From JBFLYO01 sp040756745 (GTDB lineage Bacteria; Bacteroidota; Ignavibacteria; UBA10030; UBA6906), in assembly GCA_040756745.1 (NCBI GenBank), contig JBFLYO010000007.1, positions 1 to 64,000 on the forward strand: a DNA stretch of 64,000 nucleotides, given 5' to 3'. The position numbers were made by a program, and so were the translations under genes. Each line of letters starts with the position of its first letter. The first letter of the stretch is position 1. Shown here in pieces: positions 44,931 to 53,395 of the stretch. The notes beneath the pieces were generated by a model that worked only from the letters and a program-made list of their open reading frames with translations, did not search any database and was not told the DNA's origin.

Positions 44931-45871
44931 GCCCCCCTCCTTTTCGTGTCCTGTTCGAGCAGGTGCAGGAAGACGTCCTCCAGCGACGGCACGATGCGTT
45001 CGACTCTCTTTACAGCGATGCCTCGGGACGCTAGCGTCGAACGGATGAGCTGCGTCCCCTGCCGTTCGTCGCGCACGCCGACGTGCAGGTACGTCCCGAA
45101 TAGCGAGATTTCCACGACCCACGATTGCGTTCTCAGCGTCTCCAGCGCCGCCACCACGTCGTCGGCATCGACGTCGAGGATCGGATAGGTAATGTGTTGG
45201 GTCTTCAGCTCCTTCGGGCTGCCGCCGGCGATGAGTCTGCCCGCATTGATGAGGATAATGTTATTGCAGTATTCGGCTTCGTCGAGATAGTGCGTCGTCA
45301 CCAGGACGGTGATGCCCTGCTCGGAGAGCTGGTTGATCAGTTCCCAGAACTTCCGGCGCGAGACGGGATCGACGCCGCTGGTGGGCTCGTCAAGGAATAC
45401 TATGGTCGGTTCATGAAGCACCGCGGTGCCGAGCGCAAGCCGCTGTTTCCAGCCGCCGGAAAGTGTTTTCGTGAGACTCTTTTCGCGTCCCTCCAACCCT
45501 GCCATTGCGAGGACCCATTTCATCCGTTCCTGCACTCTTTGCTTCGGTAAGCCGTACACCCCCCCGAAGAAGGCGACATTCTCCTCCACCGTCATGTCTT
45601 CGTACAGGGAGAACCGCTGCGACATGTAGCCGATGTTCTTCTTGAGCAGATCCGTCTGCGTCTTCAGGTCGAACCCCCCGACCGTTGCGGCACCCCCGGT
45701 CGGCTCAAGCAACCCGGTCAGCATCCTGATGGTCGTGGACTTGCCCGCGCCGTTGGCGCCAAGGAAGCCGAATATCTCTCCTCGTTTCACGGTGAAGCTC
45801 ACTTTGTCCACCGCCGTAAACCCGCCGAATTTCTTGGTGAGGTTCCTAACCTCAATTGCGTCGTCTGTCAT
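44927..45871 (-). CDS. ABC transporter ATP-binding protein (efflux)
   Basis: This 314-aa ATPase has Walker A GANGAGKST, Q-loop YMSQRFSLYEDMTVEEN, signature LSGGWKQRLALG and Walker B IVFLDEPTSGVDP. The C-terminal extension (about residues 220-314) is typical of ABC-2 exporters. The ATG at 45871 is preferred to an in-frame TTG at 45883. With the other ATPase (47214-48137) it powers the two permeases, an arrangement like YbhF/YhiH-type systems but as two separate ATPases. Confidence 0.93.
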   Translation of the reverse strand: MTDDAIEVRNLTKKFGGFTAVDKVSFTVKRGEIFGFLGANGAGKSTTIRMLTGLLEPTGGAATVGGFDLKTQTDLLKKNIGYMSQRFSLYEDMTVEENVAFFGGVYGLPKQRVQERMKWVLAMAGLEGREKSLTKTLSGGWKQRLALGTAVLHEPTIVFLDEPTSGVDPVSRRKFWELINQLSEQGITVLVTTHYLDEAEYCNNIILINAGRLIAGGSPKELKTQHITYPILDVDADDVVAALETLRTQSWVVEISLFGTYLHVGVRDERQGTQLIRSTLASRGIAVKRVERIVPSLEDVFLHLLEQDTKRRGA

Positions 45872-45886
45872 CGCCGTTCTCAATCG

Positions 45887-47200
45887 TCAGTTCGATGTGC
45901 CAAGTGCCCGCGAAAGCCTCGCCGCCGCGAGCTCGTTGTCAACGACTGACAACGTGTAGTTCAGTTTTGCCTGCAGCAAGGCGATTTCCGAGTCGAGCAG
46001 GTCGGCATTCGTCGCAGTGCCGCCGGCAAACTTGTGCTTCGTCAGCCGAAAGTTCTCCTCGGCCTGTTCCACCCCCCCTGCGGCAACGCCGATTTTTTCC
46101 TTCGATTGTGCCAGCGCCAGAGAGCTCTGACTCACCTCCAACGACACGTTGTCTTTCAATTGTTCAAGGGCGTAGCGCGATTGTGCGCGTGCTGCCTCTG
46201 CCTGGTCGCTCTGGTGCTTCGTTGACCCCCAGTTCCAGAGATCCCATGAAAGACTCACACCCACATCCCACGTGTCCTTGAACTCATCCTTCGTTGGCAT
46301 GATGCGGGGATTGGGGCGCGAATAGGAGAAGTTGCCGTAGAGGTTGATCTGCGGCCACCACCCGCCATTGGCAGCCGCAACGGTGGCCTCGGCCGCATCG
46401 GCCTTCAATTCCGCCGCCCGCACGTCTGCCCGTGTGACCAATGCCCGTCGGGCCAGCGTATCTGGAACAGGCGTTGGCCCTCCCTGTGCCCCCGGGGTGG
46501 AGGCAATCTGAATTCCGGTCTCCAGAGGCAGACCTATCAGGTTGTTCAACGCCATCGTCGCGTTCTTCACATTGTTGGCCGCCTCGATGCGGGCGAGTTG
46601 AGCGCTGGAGAGCTGCACCTCGACCTTGAGCACCTCGTTTCTGGTCACCAGGCCCTGGGCCATCATGTTCTCCACGTCAGCCAGATGGGCTTCGATCTGC
46701 CCGACGTTTTCATCCACGACCCGTTTCACTTCCATCGCCTTGTACACGGTCCAGTAGGCAGCTTTCACGTTGTAGGCCACATCGACCATCTCCCGCTTCA
46801 CGTCGAAATGGGACGCCTGGGCCGAGTAATCCGCCGCGGCAGCCGAGTTCTCAAGTCTGAACCCGGTGAAGAGCGGCTGCTGCAGCGAGACTCTCGACGT
46901 GTACTGGTCCAGCACCGTCGGCGATATCACGACGGGGGTAGGCGATGATGGAAGCTTCACGGCGAACGGCTCGACGTCGCTCAGTCGGGTATAGCCCGCC
47001 TGCAATTTTACAGAAGGAAGCCGCGCAGCGTTCACCTCACCGGACTTCGCATCGGCCGCCGCCGCTTTCGCCTCTGCAATATGCAGCGGCCTGTTGTTCT
47101 GCAGTCCCAGGAGAACCGCCTCATCGACGGTCAGCGTCCGCTGTTCCTGTGCCAGTGCAGCTGTTGAGATGAGTAGTGCGACAAGCAAACGTTTCATCAT
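45887..47200 (-). CDS. TolC family outer-membrane efflux protein
   Basis: This 437-aa protein starts at ATG 47200 after a GGAG site, with a signal peptide (KRLLVALLISTAALAQ). Two outer-membrane efflux protein repeats follow: QRTLTVDEAVLLGLQNNRPLHIAEAKAAAADAKSGEVNAARLPSVKLQAGYTR in the first half and ADVRAAELKADAAEATVAAANGGWWPQINLYGNFSY in the second. It forms the outer-membrane channel of the tripartite exporter and is placed between the two ATPase genes. Confidence 0.93.
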   Translation of the reverse strand: MMKRLLVALLISTAALAQEQRTLTVDEAVLLGLQNNRPLHIAEAKAAAADAKSGEVNAARLPSVKLQAGYTRLSDVEPFAVKLPSSPTPVVISPTVLDQYTSRVSLQQPLFTGFRLENSAAAADYSAQASHFDVKREMVDVAYNVKAAYWTVYKAMEVKRVVDENVGQIEAHLADVENMMAQGLVTRNEVLKVEVQLSSAQLARIEAANNVKNATMALNNLIGLPLETGIQIASTPGAQGGPTPVPDTLARRALVTRADVRAAELKADAAEATVAAANGGWWPQINLYGNFSYSRPNPRIMPTKDEFKDTWDVGVSLSWDLWNWGSTKHQSDQAEAARAQSRYALEQLKDNVSLEVSQSSLALAQSKEKIGVAAGGVEQAEENFRLTKHKFAGGTATNADLLDSEIALLQAKLNYTLSVVDNELAAARLSRALGTSN

Positions 47201-47213
47201 CGTGCGCTCCGTC

Positions 47214-48137
47214 CTATGCATTCCGTTGTTGTGACATCATTGAGATGAATATGTTCTCTAACGAGGGGGTAATGACACGCCACTCCGCCACCTGAATCTT
47301 CGCCTCGGCAAGTGTCCGCCCGATGGCTGGGAAATCCCGTTTGCTGTCTGCAACGACGAGGTTCAGCCGATCGCCGAAGGCCTGCACATCGTTGACTGCC
47401 GGATGCTGCGACAGCAGAGCCGCCGCCCGGCGGACCTGGTCGCTCACTAGCTCAATCACCTCACCCTGCATCAAACCCTTCAACCGTTGCGGCGTATCGA
47501 CAACCATCACTTTCCCCTCGCTCACCAACGCCACGCGTCCGCATCGCTCCGCTTCGTCCAGGTACGGCGTGCTCATGACAATCGTGATATCGTCCTTGAG
47601 CAGGCTGGAGAGAATCTTCCAGAAATCTCTGCGCGAGACCGGGTCGACTCCCGTCGTCGGCTCATCGAGGAAGATGATTCTGGGACGATGGATGAGCGTG
47701 CACGCAAGGGCGAGCTTCTGCTTCATGCCTCCGGAGAGCTGCTCGGCAAGCCGGTGACGGAAGGGGGTCAGCCGGGTGAATTCGAGCAGTTCCTTACGCC
47801 GGTCCTTGTAGTCGAACACCTCGTTTGTCTCCGAGAAGAATTCGATGTTCTCGTCCACCGTCAGGTCGCCGTAGAGACTGAAGCGCTGCGAGAGGTATCC
47901 AATCTCCTTCTTGATTTCACCCGATTTTTGTACGAGGTCGTGACCGAGAATGGTTGCCGTACCGGACGTCGGCGTCAGAAGGCCCGTCAGCATGCGGAAC
48001 GTCGTCGTCTTGCCCGCACCGTCGGGACCGACGATGCCGAACATCTCGCCCCGCCCGATCGTCAGCGTCAACCCGTCCACTGCGGTGAGGTTCCCGAACG
48101 TCCGGGTCAGTCGCTCTATTTCTATGATCGGTGTCAT
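47214..48137 (-). CDS. ABC transporter ATP-binding protein (efflux), second ATPase
   Basis: This 307-aa ATPase has Walker A GPDGAGKTT, QRFSLYGDLTVDEN, signature LSGGMKQKLALA and Walker B IIFLDEPTTGVDP. It also has a C-terminal extension. It overlaps the adaptor gene by 4 bp (ATGA), so adaptor and ATPase are translationally coupled. It is paralogous to the ATPase at 44927-45871. Confidence 0.93.
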   Translation of the reverse strand: MTPIIEIERLTRTFGNLTAVDGLTLTIGRGEMFGIVGPDGAGKTTTFRMLTGLLTPTSGTATILGHDLVQKSGEIKKEIGYLSQRFSLYGDLTVDENIEFFSETNEVFDYKDRRKELLEFTRLTPFRHRLAEQLSGGMKQKLALACTLIHRPRIIFLDEPTTGVDPVSRRDFWKILSSLLKDDITIVMSTPYLDEAERCGRVALVSEGKVMVVDTPQRLKGLMQGEVIELVSDQVRRAAALLSQHPAVNDVQAFGDRLNLVVADSKRDFPAIGRTLAEAKIQVAEWRVITPSLENIFISMMSQQRNA

Positions 48138-49063
48138 GGTGTCCGCGTGCGGATGTCGATTGTCGCATCGGCCGGCATCCCGGGCTTGAGCAGTTGCTCT
48201 GGATTCGGGACTTCGATTTTCACTCCGAACACCAGCCTCGTGCGATCGTCTTTGGTTTGCACATTCTTGGGGGTGAATTCCGCCTTGTCCGATATGTAGA
48301 TGATCGTTCCCAAGAGCGGCTTGTCCCGATACGCGTCGATGTACACTTGTGCCTCCTGGCCCAGCTTTATGGAGGCAAGCTCCACTTCGGAGACGTAGAT
48401 CATCAGGTGGACTCTGTCCAGGCGAGAGATGCGGAACAGCGAGCCATTCGGCATCACCATGTCCCCCGCTTCGACAGCTTTCTGCGTAACAACCCCTTGC
48501 ATCGGCGCGACCACATTCGCATCGGAGAGCTTTTTTCGGGCCCCTTCGACCTGGGCGACGGCAAGGTCGCGCTTGGCGCGCGCCGCTTCGATTTCCTCGA
48601 CACGCGAGCCGCGCTTCATCTTCTCGTATGCCTGCTGCGCAACGACGAACCTCGTTTGCGCATCGTCGAATTGCTTCCGTGCAATGCTGTGTGCTTTGTA
48701 GAGCTCGTCGGCGCGTTTCAGATCTTCCTGGGCGTTTCTGAAGGTTGCCTCCGCCTGCAGAATGTCTTCCGCGCGAAAACCCTTCAGGGTCAGCTTGTAT
48801 TGCGCCTCGAGGGCTGCCGCGTTGGCCTCTGCCTGCTTGAGCTGGATGACGAGGTCCGTGCGATCGATCAGCGCGAGCGTGTCGTGCTTCCCGACCTCTG
48901 CCCCTTCGTCAACAAGCAGTTGCATGATCTCGCCACCCACCTTGGCGCTGACGGTCACTTCCGTGGTCTCGATGGTGCCGGAGGCTGTGATTTCTCTCTT
49001 TTCTTCGGTTGAGCAACCGACGATGAGAAATGCGAGAATGAGTGTCGCTCCCAATTTCATCAT
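48134..49063 (-). CDS. HlyD-family periplasmic adaptor lipoprotein
   Basis: This 309-aa membrane-fusion protein starts at ATG 49063 and has a lipobox (LIVGC) after about 15 residues. Typical features are GTIETTEVTVSAKVGGEIMQLLVDEGAEVGKHDTLALID (barrel-lipoyl half), a coiled-coil hairpin rich in Ala/Glu (about residues 75-160), then NVVAPMQGVVTQKAVEAGDMVMPN and a C-terminal beta domain. It bridges the ABC permeases and TolC. Confidence 0.93.
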   Translation of the reverse strand: MMKLGATLILAFLIVGCSTEEKREITASGTIETTEVTVSAKVGGEIMQLLVDEGAEVGKHDTLALIDRTDLVIQLKQAEANAAALEAQYKLTLKGFRAEDILQAEATFRNAQEDLKRADELYKAHSIARKQFDDAQTRFVVAQQAYEKMKRGSRVEEIEAARAKRDLAVAQVEGARKKLSDANVVAPMQGVVTQKAVEAGDMVMPNGSLFRISRLDRVHLMIYVSEVELASIKLGQEAQVYIDAYRDKPLLGTIIYISDKAEFTPKNVQTKDDRTRLVFGVKIEVPNPEQLLKPGMPADATIDIRTRTP

Positions 49064-49076
49064 GATATCCTCTGTG

Positions 49077-49223
49077 TTAGGTATTTGTACGCTTAACGAT
49101 GGTGCGGCGGTGTTGCTGACGATCTTGTTCCTGCTTGCGGTAGGCAAGTTCAGCGCCGGCATATGCCAGAAGAATCAATCCAGCCGTGAGCACCACGGTC
49201 CAGAGTATCACTGTACTCCACAT
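49077..49223 (-). CDS. 48-aa single-pass membrane peptide heading the efflux operon
   Basis: A short gene is clear on the minus strand: an ATG at 49223 preceded by a strong GGAGGG site, and a TAA at 49077. The peptide starts MWSTVILWTVVLTAGLILLAYAG (one membrane helix) and continues with a charged tail (ELAYRKQEQDRQQHRRTIVKR). It lies 13 bp upstream of the adaptor gene and about 41 bp downstream of the sigma54-type promoter, so it is the first gene of the operon. I know no named family; it could be a small subunit or regulator of the transporter. Confidence 0.7.
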   Translation of the reverse strand: MWSTVILWTVVLTAGLILLAYAGAELAYRKQEQDRQQHRRTIVKRTNT

Positions 49224-49241
49224 TGTCGTTTCCCTCCGTTG

Positions 49242-49261
49242 AATGGAATGTGATTTCCATT
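49242..49261. promoter_or_regulatory. inverted repeat at the predicted transcription start of the efflux operon
   Basis: AATGGAA-TGTGAT-TTCCATT, 7-bp arms, straddles the position about 25 bp downstream of the -24 GG. It could be an operator or a 5' hairpin of the mRNA. It is not shared with the promoter at 42.58 kb. Confidence 0.45.
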
Positions 49262-49263
49262 AG

Positions 49264-49280
49264 GTCAAGCACCGTGCCAG
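49264..49280 (-). promoter_or_regulatory. sigma54 (-24/-12) promoter of the efflux operon
   Basis: On the minus strand CTGGCACGGTGC-TTGAC matches YTGGCACGRNNNTTGCW perfectly through TTG; the -12 C is replaced by A. It lies 41 nt upstream of the 48-aa gene and next to the gene for an NtrC-type sigma54 activator. Confidence 0.65.
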
Positions 49281-49340
49281 GTCCGTGACTGCGGAAACAG
49301 GACGGAATCAACAACCTTGGGGACAACAAGGGGAGAGAAG

Positions 49341-49382
49341 TGCGAACGAATGGTTCGCAGGAGGATTTCCGATTTGGCGGAA
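49341..49382. promoter_or_regulatory. dyad elements upstream of the efflux promoter, likely activator binding sites
   Basis: A perfect dyad TGCGAAC-N5-GTTCGCA lies at 49341-49359, centred 72 bp upstream of the -24 GG. A second, shorter one is TTCCG-N6-CGGAA at 49367-49382. The distance and symmetry are typical of enhancer sites for NtrC-type activators, and the regulator gene begins to the right of them. Confidence 0.55.
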
Positions 49383-49435
49383 AGCTATTGAAGGATCAAC
49401 GGTTGCGGGGGCGAGCAGAAGGAACGCAGCACAGC

Positions 49436-50845
49436 TTACCCGGCCGAAAGCAGTTCAGGCGCCTTTAATCCCAGCTCTTTCATCTTGTTCTGCAGCAGTC
49501 GCCGGTCCATCCCCAGCGCACGTGCAGTATGCGACACGTTCCAGCGATTGTTTCGCAGTCCCTCAAGAACGAAGTTGCGTTCAAGTTCTCTCATGTAGTC
49601 GTCCTTGAGCTTCTTCTTTGCTGAGAGAAAGGCCTGGTATGAGGTCGGGAGCGATTCCGATTCACCCGAGCCCGTGAGATGCAAATCAGAAGGAAGATCA
49701 TCGATCGTGACGTAGTCCCCGCCTGCGCCTACCATCGCGCGCACGACGATGTTTTCCAGTTCGCGCACATTGCCCGGCCATCGATGGGATTTCATGTATG
49801 TCAGCGCGTTTGGCTCGAAGCCCTTCAGATCTTTCCCGATTTCGTTCTTATGCTTCACCAGGAAGTGCTGGGCGAGCAACGGGATGTCTTCTGTACGTTC
49901 GCGCAACGGCGGGAGCTGAACACTGACGACGTTCAACCGGTAATACAGGTCGCTCCGGAAGCGATGAGCTTCGACCTCCGCGCGCAGCGTCCGGTTTGTG
50001 GCGGCGACGATGCGTACGTCGAGCGCAATGGCTTCGCTCCCTCCGACCCGGACGATGACCTGATCTTCCAGTGCGCGCAACAGCTTCACCTGCAGGTCGA
50101 GCGGAAGCTCGCCGATTTCGTCAAGGAAAAGGGTGCCGCCGTGCGCCTGCTCGAACTTGCCGATCCGCCGGGCGGTCGCTCCAGTGAAGGCGCCTTTCTC
50201 GTTTCCGAAGAATTCGCTTTCCAACAATTCGCGCGGGATGGCTCCGCAGTTCACAGCAACAAACGACTGCGATGCGCGCGGGCTTGCGGAATGTATCGCT
50301 CGTGCGATAAGCTCTTTCCCCGTCCCGGTTTCCCCCTCAATCAACACCGTGAATGTTGTCCCCGCGATCTGCTGGACGCTGTCCAGGATCGCCTGCATTC
50401 TCGCGCTTGCCGTAACGATTGCACTGCTGCCCGCGAGGGTCTGCAATTGTATCCGCAGCCGTTCGTTCTCGCGGGCAAGGCGTGCGTGCTGCGCCGCACG
50501 CGTGAGCGCAAGGTCGAGCTGGTCAAGGTTCACCGGCTTCACCACATAGTCAAATGCCCCTTCCTTCATCATGGCAACGGCATTCTCAATCGTTCCGAAC
50601 GCCGTCATGATGATGACCGGAACCGGGCGATCCAGCTTCCTCACTTCACGCAACACCGCAGCGCCGTCGATGTCAGGCATTTTCAGATCTGTGACGACGA
50701 TATCGACGGGGCGCTTCCGCAGCAGCTCAAGCGCCGCACCTCCGTTTTCGGCAAGGTGGAGTTCGTACGTCTGCTGCAGGTTCACTTCGAGGATACGCCG
50801 TGTCTTTTCCTCGTCGTCGGCAATCAACAGATGCAGTTTGCTCAT
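49436..50845 (-). CDS. NtrC-family sigma54-dependent response regulator
   Basis: This 469-aa regulator has a receiver domain (HLLIADDEEKTRR; phospho-acceptor Asp in IVVTDLKMPDIDG; Lys in VKPVNLDQL). The AAA+ domain has Walker A GETGTGKEL and the sigma54-contacting GAFTGA motif in NEKGAFTGATARR. The C-terminal Fis-type HTH is NRWNVSHTARALGMDRRLLQNKMKELG. It overlaps the kinase gene by 4 bp. It should activate promoters with -24/-12 elements, such as those at 49.27 and 42.58 kb. Confidence 0.95.
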   Translation of the reverse strand: MSKLHLLIADDEEKTRRILEVNLQQTYELHLAENGGAALELLRKRPVDIVVTDLKMPDIDGAAVLREVRKLDRPVPVIIMTAFGTIENAVAMMKEGAFDYVVKPVNLDQLDLALTRAAQHARLARENERLRIQLQTLAGSSAIVTASARMQAILDSVQQIAGTTFTVLIEGETGTGKELIARAIHSASPRASQSFVAVNCGAIPRELLESEFFGNEKGAFTGATARRIGKFEQAHGGTLFLDEIGELPLDLQVKLLRALEDQVIVRVGGSEAIALDVRIVAATNRTLRAEVEAHRFRSDLYYRLNVVSVQLPPLRERTEDIPLLAQHFLVKHKNEIGKDLKGFEPNALTYMKSHRWPGNVRELENIVVRAMVGAGGDYVTIDDLPSDLHLTGSGESESLPTSYQAFLSAKKKLKDDYMRELERNFVLEGLRNNRWNVSHTARALGMDRRLLQNKMKELGLKAPELLSAG

Positions 50846-52926
50846 TGGCGAATTCCGGCAATGGGAAGTTCAATGGAGAACGTCGTTCCACCGGTCCCGG
50901 ACACGAACGAGATCTCCCCTCCGATGGCGTGGACCATCATGTAGACGATGGGGAGGCCCAGCCCTGTCCCCGCCTGTTTTGTCGTGTAGAACGGGTCGAA
51001 GATTTTCGTGTGAAACTCGGGCGGGATCCCCCCTCCCGTGTCTCGTACCGCGACCACAATGCGTTCGTCCCTGCGGCCGGCCGTGAGCACAAGCTCTCCG
51101 CCGCCGGTCATCGCCTCGACAGCGTTCAGCCCAAGGTTCATCAAGGCGCGTTCGAGGTGCCGGGGCGACGTGGTAACCGGAGGCAGCGATTCGCAGATCT
51201 CTTTCCGGATGCGGACCCCTGAGGCATCGCCCCGGGGCTGAAGCGCCGCCATGACGTTGTCGATTACTTCGACGAGGTTCACTTCCTCCCACACGGGCGT
51301 GTGGGGTTTGGCAAACTGGAGGAATTCCTCCACGGTGCGGTTGAGTCGATCAGTTTCTTCCAGAATGTATCTCCCTGTTTCCTGATGCAGCTTGCCATTG
51401 TCGGGGTTCCTGAGAATCGTCTGCGCCGAGGTTGCGATGATGTTTAGAGGATTGCGAAATTCATGCGCAATGCCGGCAGTCAGTCTCCCCAGCGCCGCCA
51501 GTTTTTCGTTTTGCGCCGCGCGGAGCTCCTCGGCACGCATCCGTTCTAATAAGCGATTTCGCTCGACACCCAATGCGACTTCGTTGGCAAAGACGGCAAG
51601 GAATTCCTCGTCATCGAAGGTGTATGGCCGGGAGGATTTCTTCGGGCCGACCAGCAGCATTCCGACCGGTCCCTTTTCGCCCAGCAGAGGAACAAGATAG
51701 CCGCCGGTAAAGGGCTCAAGCGTCCCCTTTTGCTCCTCTGCGCATGCCCTTAAGACCTCGGCGACTTCGCGCGGTTTATGGTCGTCGGCCAGGAGCCGCA
51801 TCAGATCGTCATCGAATCGGAGGGTCTGATGCGGTGGCAGGACGCCAGGCATTGTCCTCACTTCCTCCCCCGCAACCAGGATGATGCCATCAGAGGCCGA
51901 GAGCGTCTCCATCAGAAACTTCCGTACCGCTGCCGCTAGCTCGGGCAGGCTTGTGATATGGAAGAGAGCCCGGGAGAAACGGATGAACTGCTGGCGGCGG
52001 CGGAACATGCTTTGCGAGAAGAGATTCTCCACCAGTGATTGGATCCGAACGATGAGCGGTCGGAACGCGAGCGCAAGCAGCAGGATCAGCAGAACTTCCA
52101 GCACAACCGAATCCACGTCGAGTTGTTTCCCCAAGGTCTCCGAAATGTTCTTAATGACAATGAGGTAGAACGCGAAGATCAGTCCCGTCACAACGGAATA
52201 CGCGAGGCCCTGTTTGCCGAGCCGGCGGAGAACGAGGAGGCGGTTGCCGAGCACAGCGTAGGCGAACGAGACACTGATCAGCAGGAAGAGGATTCTCGAG
52301 GCATAGAAATGCACGGCCTCGTGGTGACGCAGCACATCGAGCAGAATGACGAGCACGGCGAAACCGACCGTGCCGAGCAGGATCGTGCCGATCCGGTATC
52401 GTTCCTTTCGTACCTGCGTCCCCCTGAGTTGAACAACCAAGTTGCCGACCCCCCAGGAAAGATGACCGAGCACCGTTGCAAACATTGCCGCGTCGAGCAC
52501 ACCGCCAGAGGTATTCACAACATAACAGTAGACCCCCTGCGCCGTGAAGCGGTGGAGCTCAAGCGGCTGGAAAAGACCAAGACCCGCGAGGATCGAGAAC
52601 AGGAGCGGGAGGACGAGGAAGAGGGGCCGGACCGGCAGACGGTCGAACCGGGAGTGAATCGAGCAGGGGAACGAAAACGAAAGGAGGAGGAAGAACGTGG
52701 AGGCGAACAGCAGGGCTGCGACCATGATCGCGCCCCCGATGGCGGCGGAATCCGGGGTGGAGCTATTCACCACGACAACATCGGCGACCCCCCAAAGAGC
52801 GAAGCAGAAGATGAGCAGGGCGAATAGTCTGTGGGCGCGGCTCCTGAGGTTGTCGAGGAGGACGATGATGACGAGCGAAATGTTGATTCCGATCGTCAGC
52901 AACGAAGGCAGTGAATATGACGACAA
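50842..52926 (-). CDS. multi-pass membrane sensor histidine kinase with GAF domain
   Basis: This protein of about 694 aa has about eight N-terminal membrane segments (to residue about 290), a GAF-like domain (about 320-460), a HisKA with phospho-His in TAGIAHEFRNPLN, and an HATPase with LNLGLNAVEAMTGGG, RDTGGGIPPE and GTGLGLPIVYMMV. It resembles PrsK-like kinases paired with sigma54 regulators. No typical ATG precedes the first helix. I chose the TTG at 52926 because GGAGG lies 8 nt upstream; another TTG at 52968 is possible. It signals to the regulator encoded next to it. Confidence 0.9.
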   Translation of the reverse strand: MSSYSLPSLLTIGINISLVIIVLLDNLRSRAHRLFALLIFCFALWGVADVVVVNSSTPDSAAIGGAIMVAALLFASTFFLLLSFSFPCSIHSRFDRLPVRPLFLVLPLLFSILAGLGLFQPLELHRFTAQGVYCYVVNTSGGVLDAAMFATVLGHLSWGVGNLVVQLRGTQVRKERYRIGTILLGTVGFAVLVILLDVLRHHEAVHFYASRILFLLISVSFAYAVLGNRLLVLRRLGKQGLAYSVVTGLIFAFYLIVIKNISETLGKQLDVDSVVLEVLLILLLALAFRPLIVRIQSLVENLFSQSMFRRRQQFIRFSRALFHITSLPELAAAVRKFLMETLSASDGIILVAGEEVRTMPGVLPPHQTLRFDDDLMRLLADDHKPREVAEVLRACAEEQKGTLEPFTGGYLVPLLGEKGPVGMLLVGPKKSSRPYTFDDEEFLAVFANEVALGVERNRLLERMRAEELRAAQNEKLAALGRLTAGIAHEFRNPLNIIATSAQTILRNPDNGKLHQETGRYILEETDRLNRTVEEFLQFAKPHTPVWEEVNLVEVIDNVMAALQPRGDASGVRIRKEICESLPPVTTSPRHLERALMNLGLNAVEAMTGGGELVLTAGRRDERIVVAVRDTGGGIPPEFHTKIFDPFYTTKQAGTGLGLPIVYMMVHAIGGEISFVSGTGGTTFSIELPIAGIRQ

Positions 52927-53026
52927 GAGAAGGTCCTCCGCTGGTGCCTCTTGACACAAAGGTACCAAGGGATTCGATGGATATCAAATCGCGAATGGAG
53001 CTGCTGTTCTGAGTCATCGGAGTTCA

Positions 53027-53116
53027 GAAGATAACCGCAAAGGCGCGAAGGGCGCAATGGAAGATTCCCTCTCTGCGTCCTCGGCGCCCACCTGGCGACC
53101 TTTGCGTTTATCTCCT
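53027..53116. repeat. dispersed palindromic repeat, left border of the low-GC block
   Basis: The motif GAAGATAACCGCAAAGG at 53027 is mirrored by CCTTTGCGTTTATCTCC at 53100-53116. An inverted copy of the left motif occurs at 57469-57493 (CGTCCTTTGCGGTTATCTTC), 24 of 25 positions matching allowing one insertion. The rest of 52927-53395 holds the comM remnant and the promoter below. Confidence 0.7.
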
Positions 53117-53214
53117 ACGCCCGCGCAAAGAGGCCGATCTTCGTGATCGCCGTCTTCAGCAGCTCCTCCCCCGCTCCATCCAGCCGACAAAACTGCCTGA
53201 TCTCGCGGGTCTGC
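53114..53214 (-). pseudogene. comM: truncated fragment of comM/yifB
   Basis: This 101-bp stretch matches the intact comM gene at about 58286-58386 with about seven differences. On the minus strand it reads QTREIRQFCRLDGAGEELLK followed by TAITKIGLFARA and then a TAG. The intact gene continues with YDRILK. Both ends are cut. It is a decayed duplicate left beside the low-GC block. Confidence 0.85.
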
Positions 53215-53361
53215 GTCGATTGGTCAAGGATTGCACGTTGGGAAGGGGGGACTGCAAGTCAGCCCAGAGGCCGGCGGCTCGCCTGGCACTGCTCGTTGAC
53301 AACTTACATCTTGGAACGGGATGCGGCGGCCTGAGCCCGGGTTCAGCCCCAATCGCAGCAC

Positions 53362-53390
53362 TTCAGTCTTTCAACGACGTTTTGTATAAT
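53362..53390 (+). promoter_or_regulatory. promoter of the OmpR-type two-component operon
   Basis: A consensus -10 TATAAT (53385-53390) is present, with a poor -35 TTCAGT (53362-53367) 17 bp upstream. The -10 ends only 5 nt before the ATG at 53396, so transcription from it would start at or next to the start codon, giving a leaderless or nearly leaderless mRNA. Confidence 0.4.
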
Positions 53391-53395
53391 GGGGC

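Noticed and set aside
53286..53304. CTGGCAC...TTGAC on the plus strand as a third sigma54 promoter
   Set aside because: The spacing between the two halves is one base too long and no gene follows at a suitable distance except the OmpR regulator, which has a TATAAT of its own.
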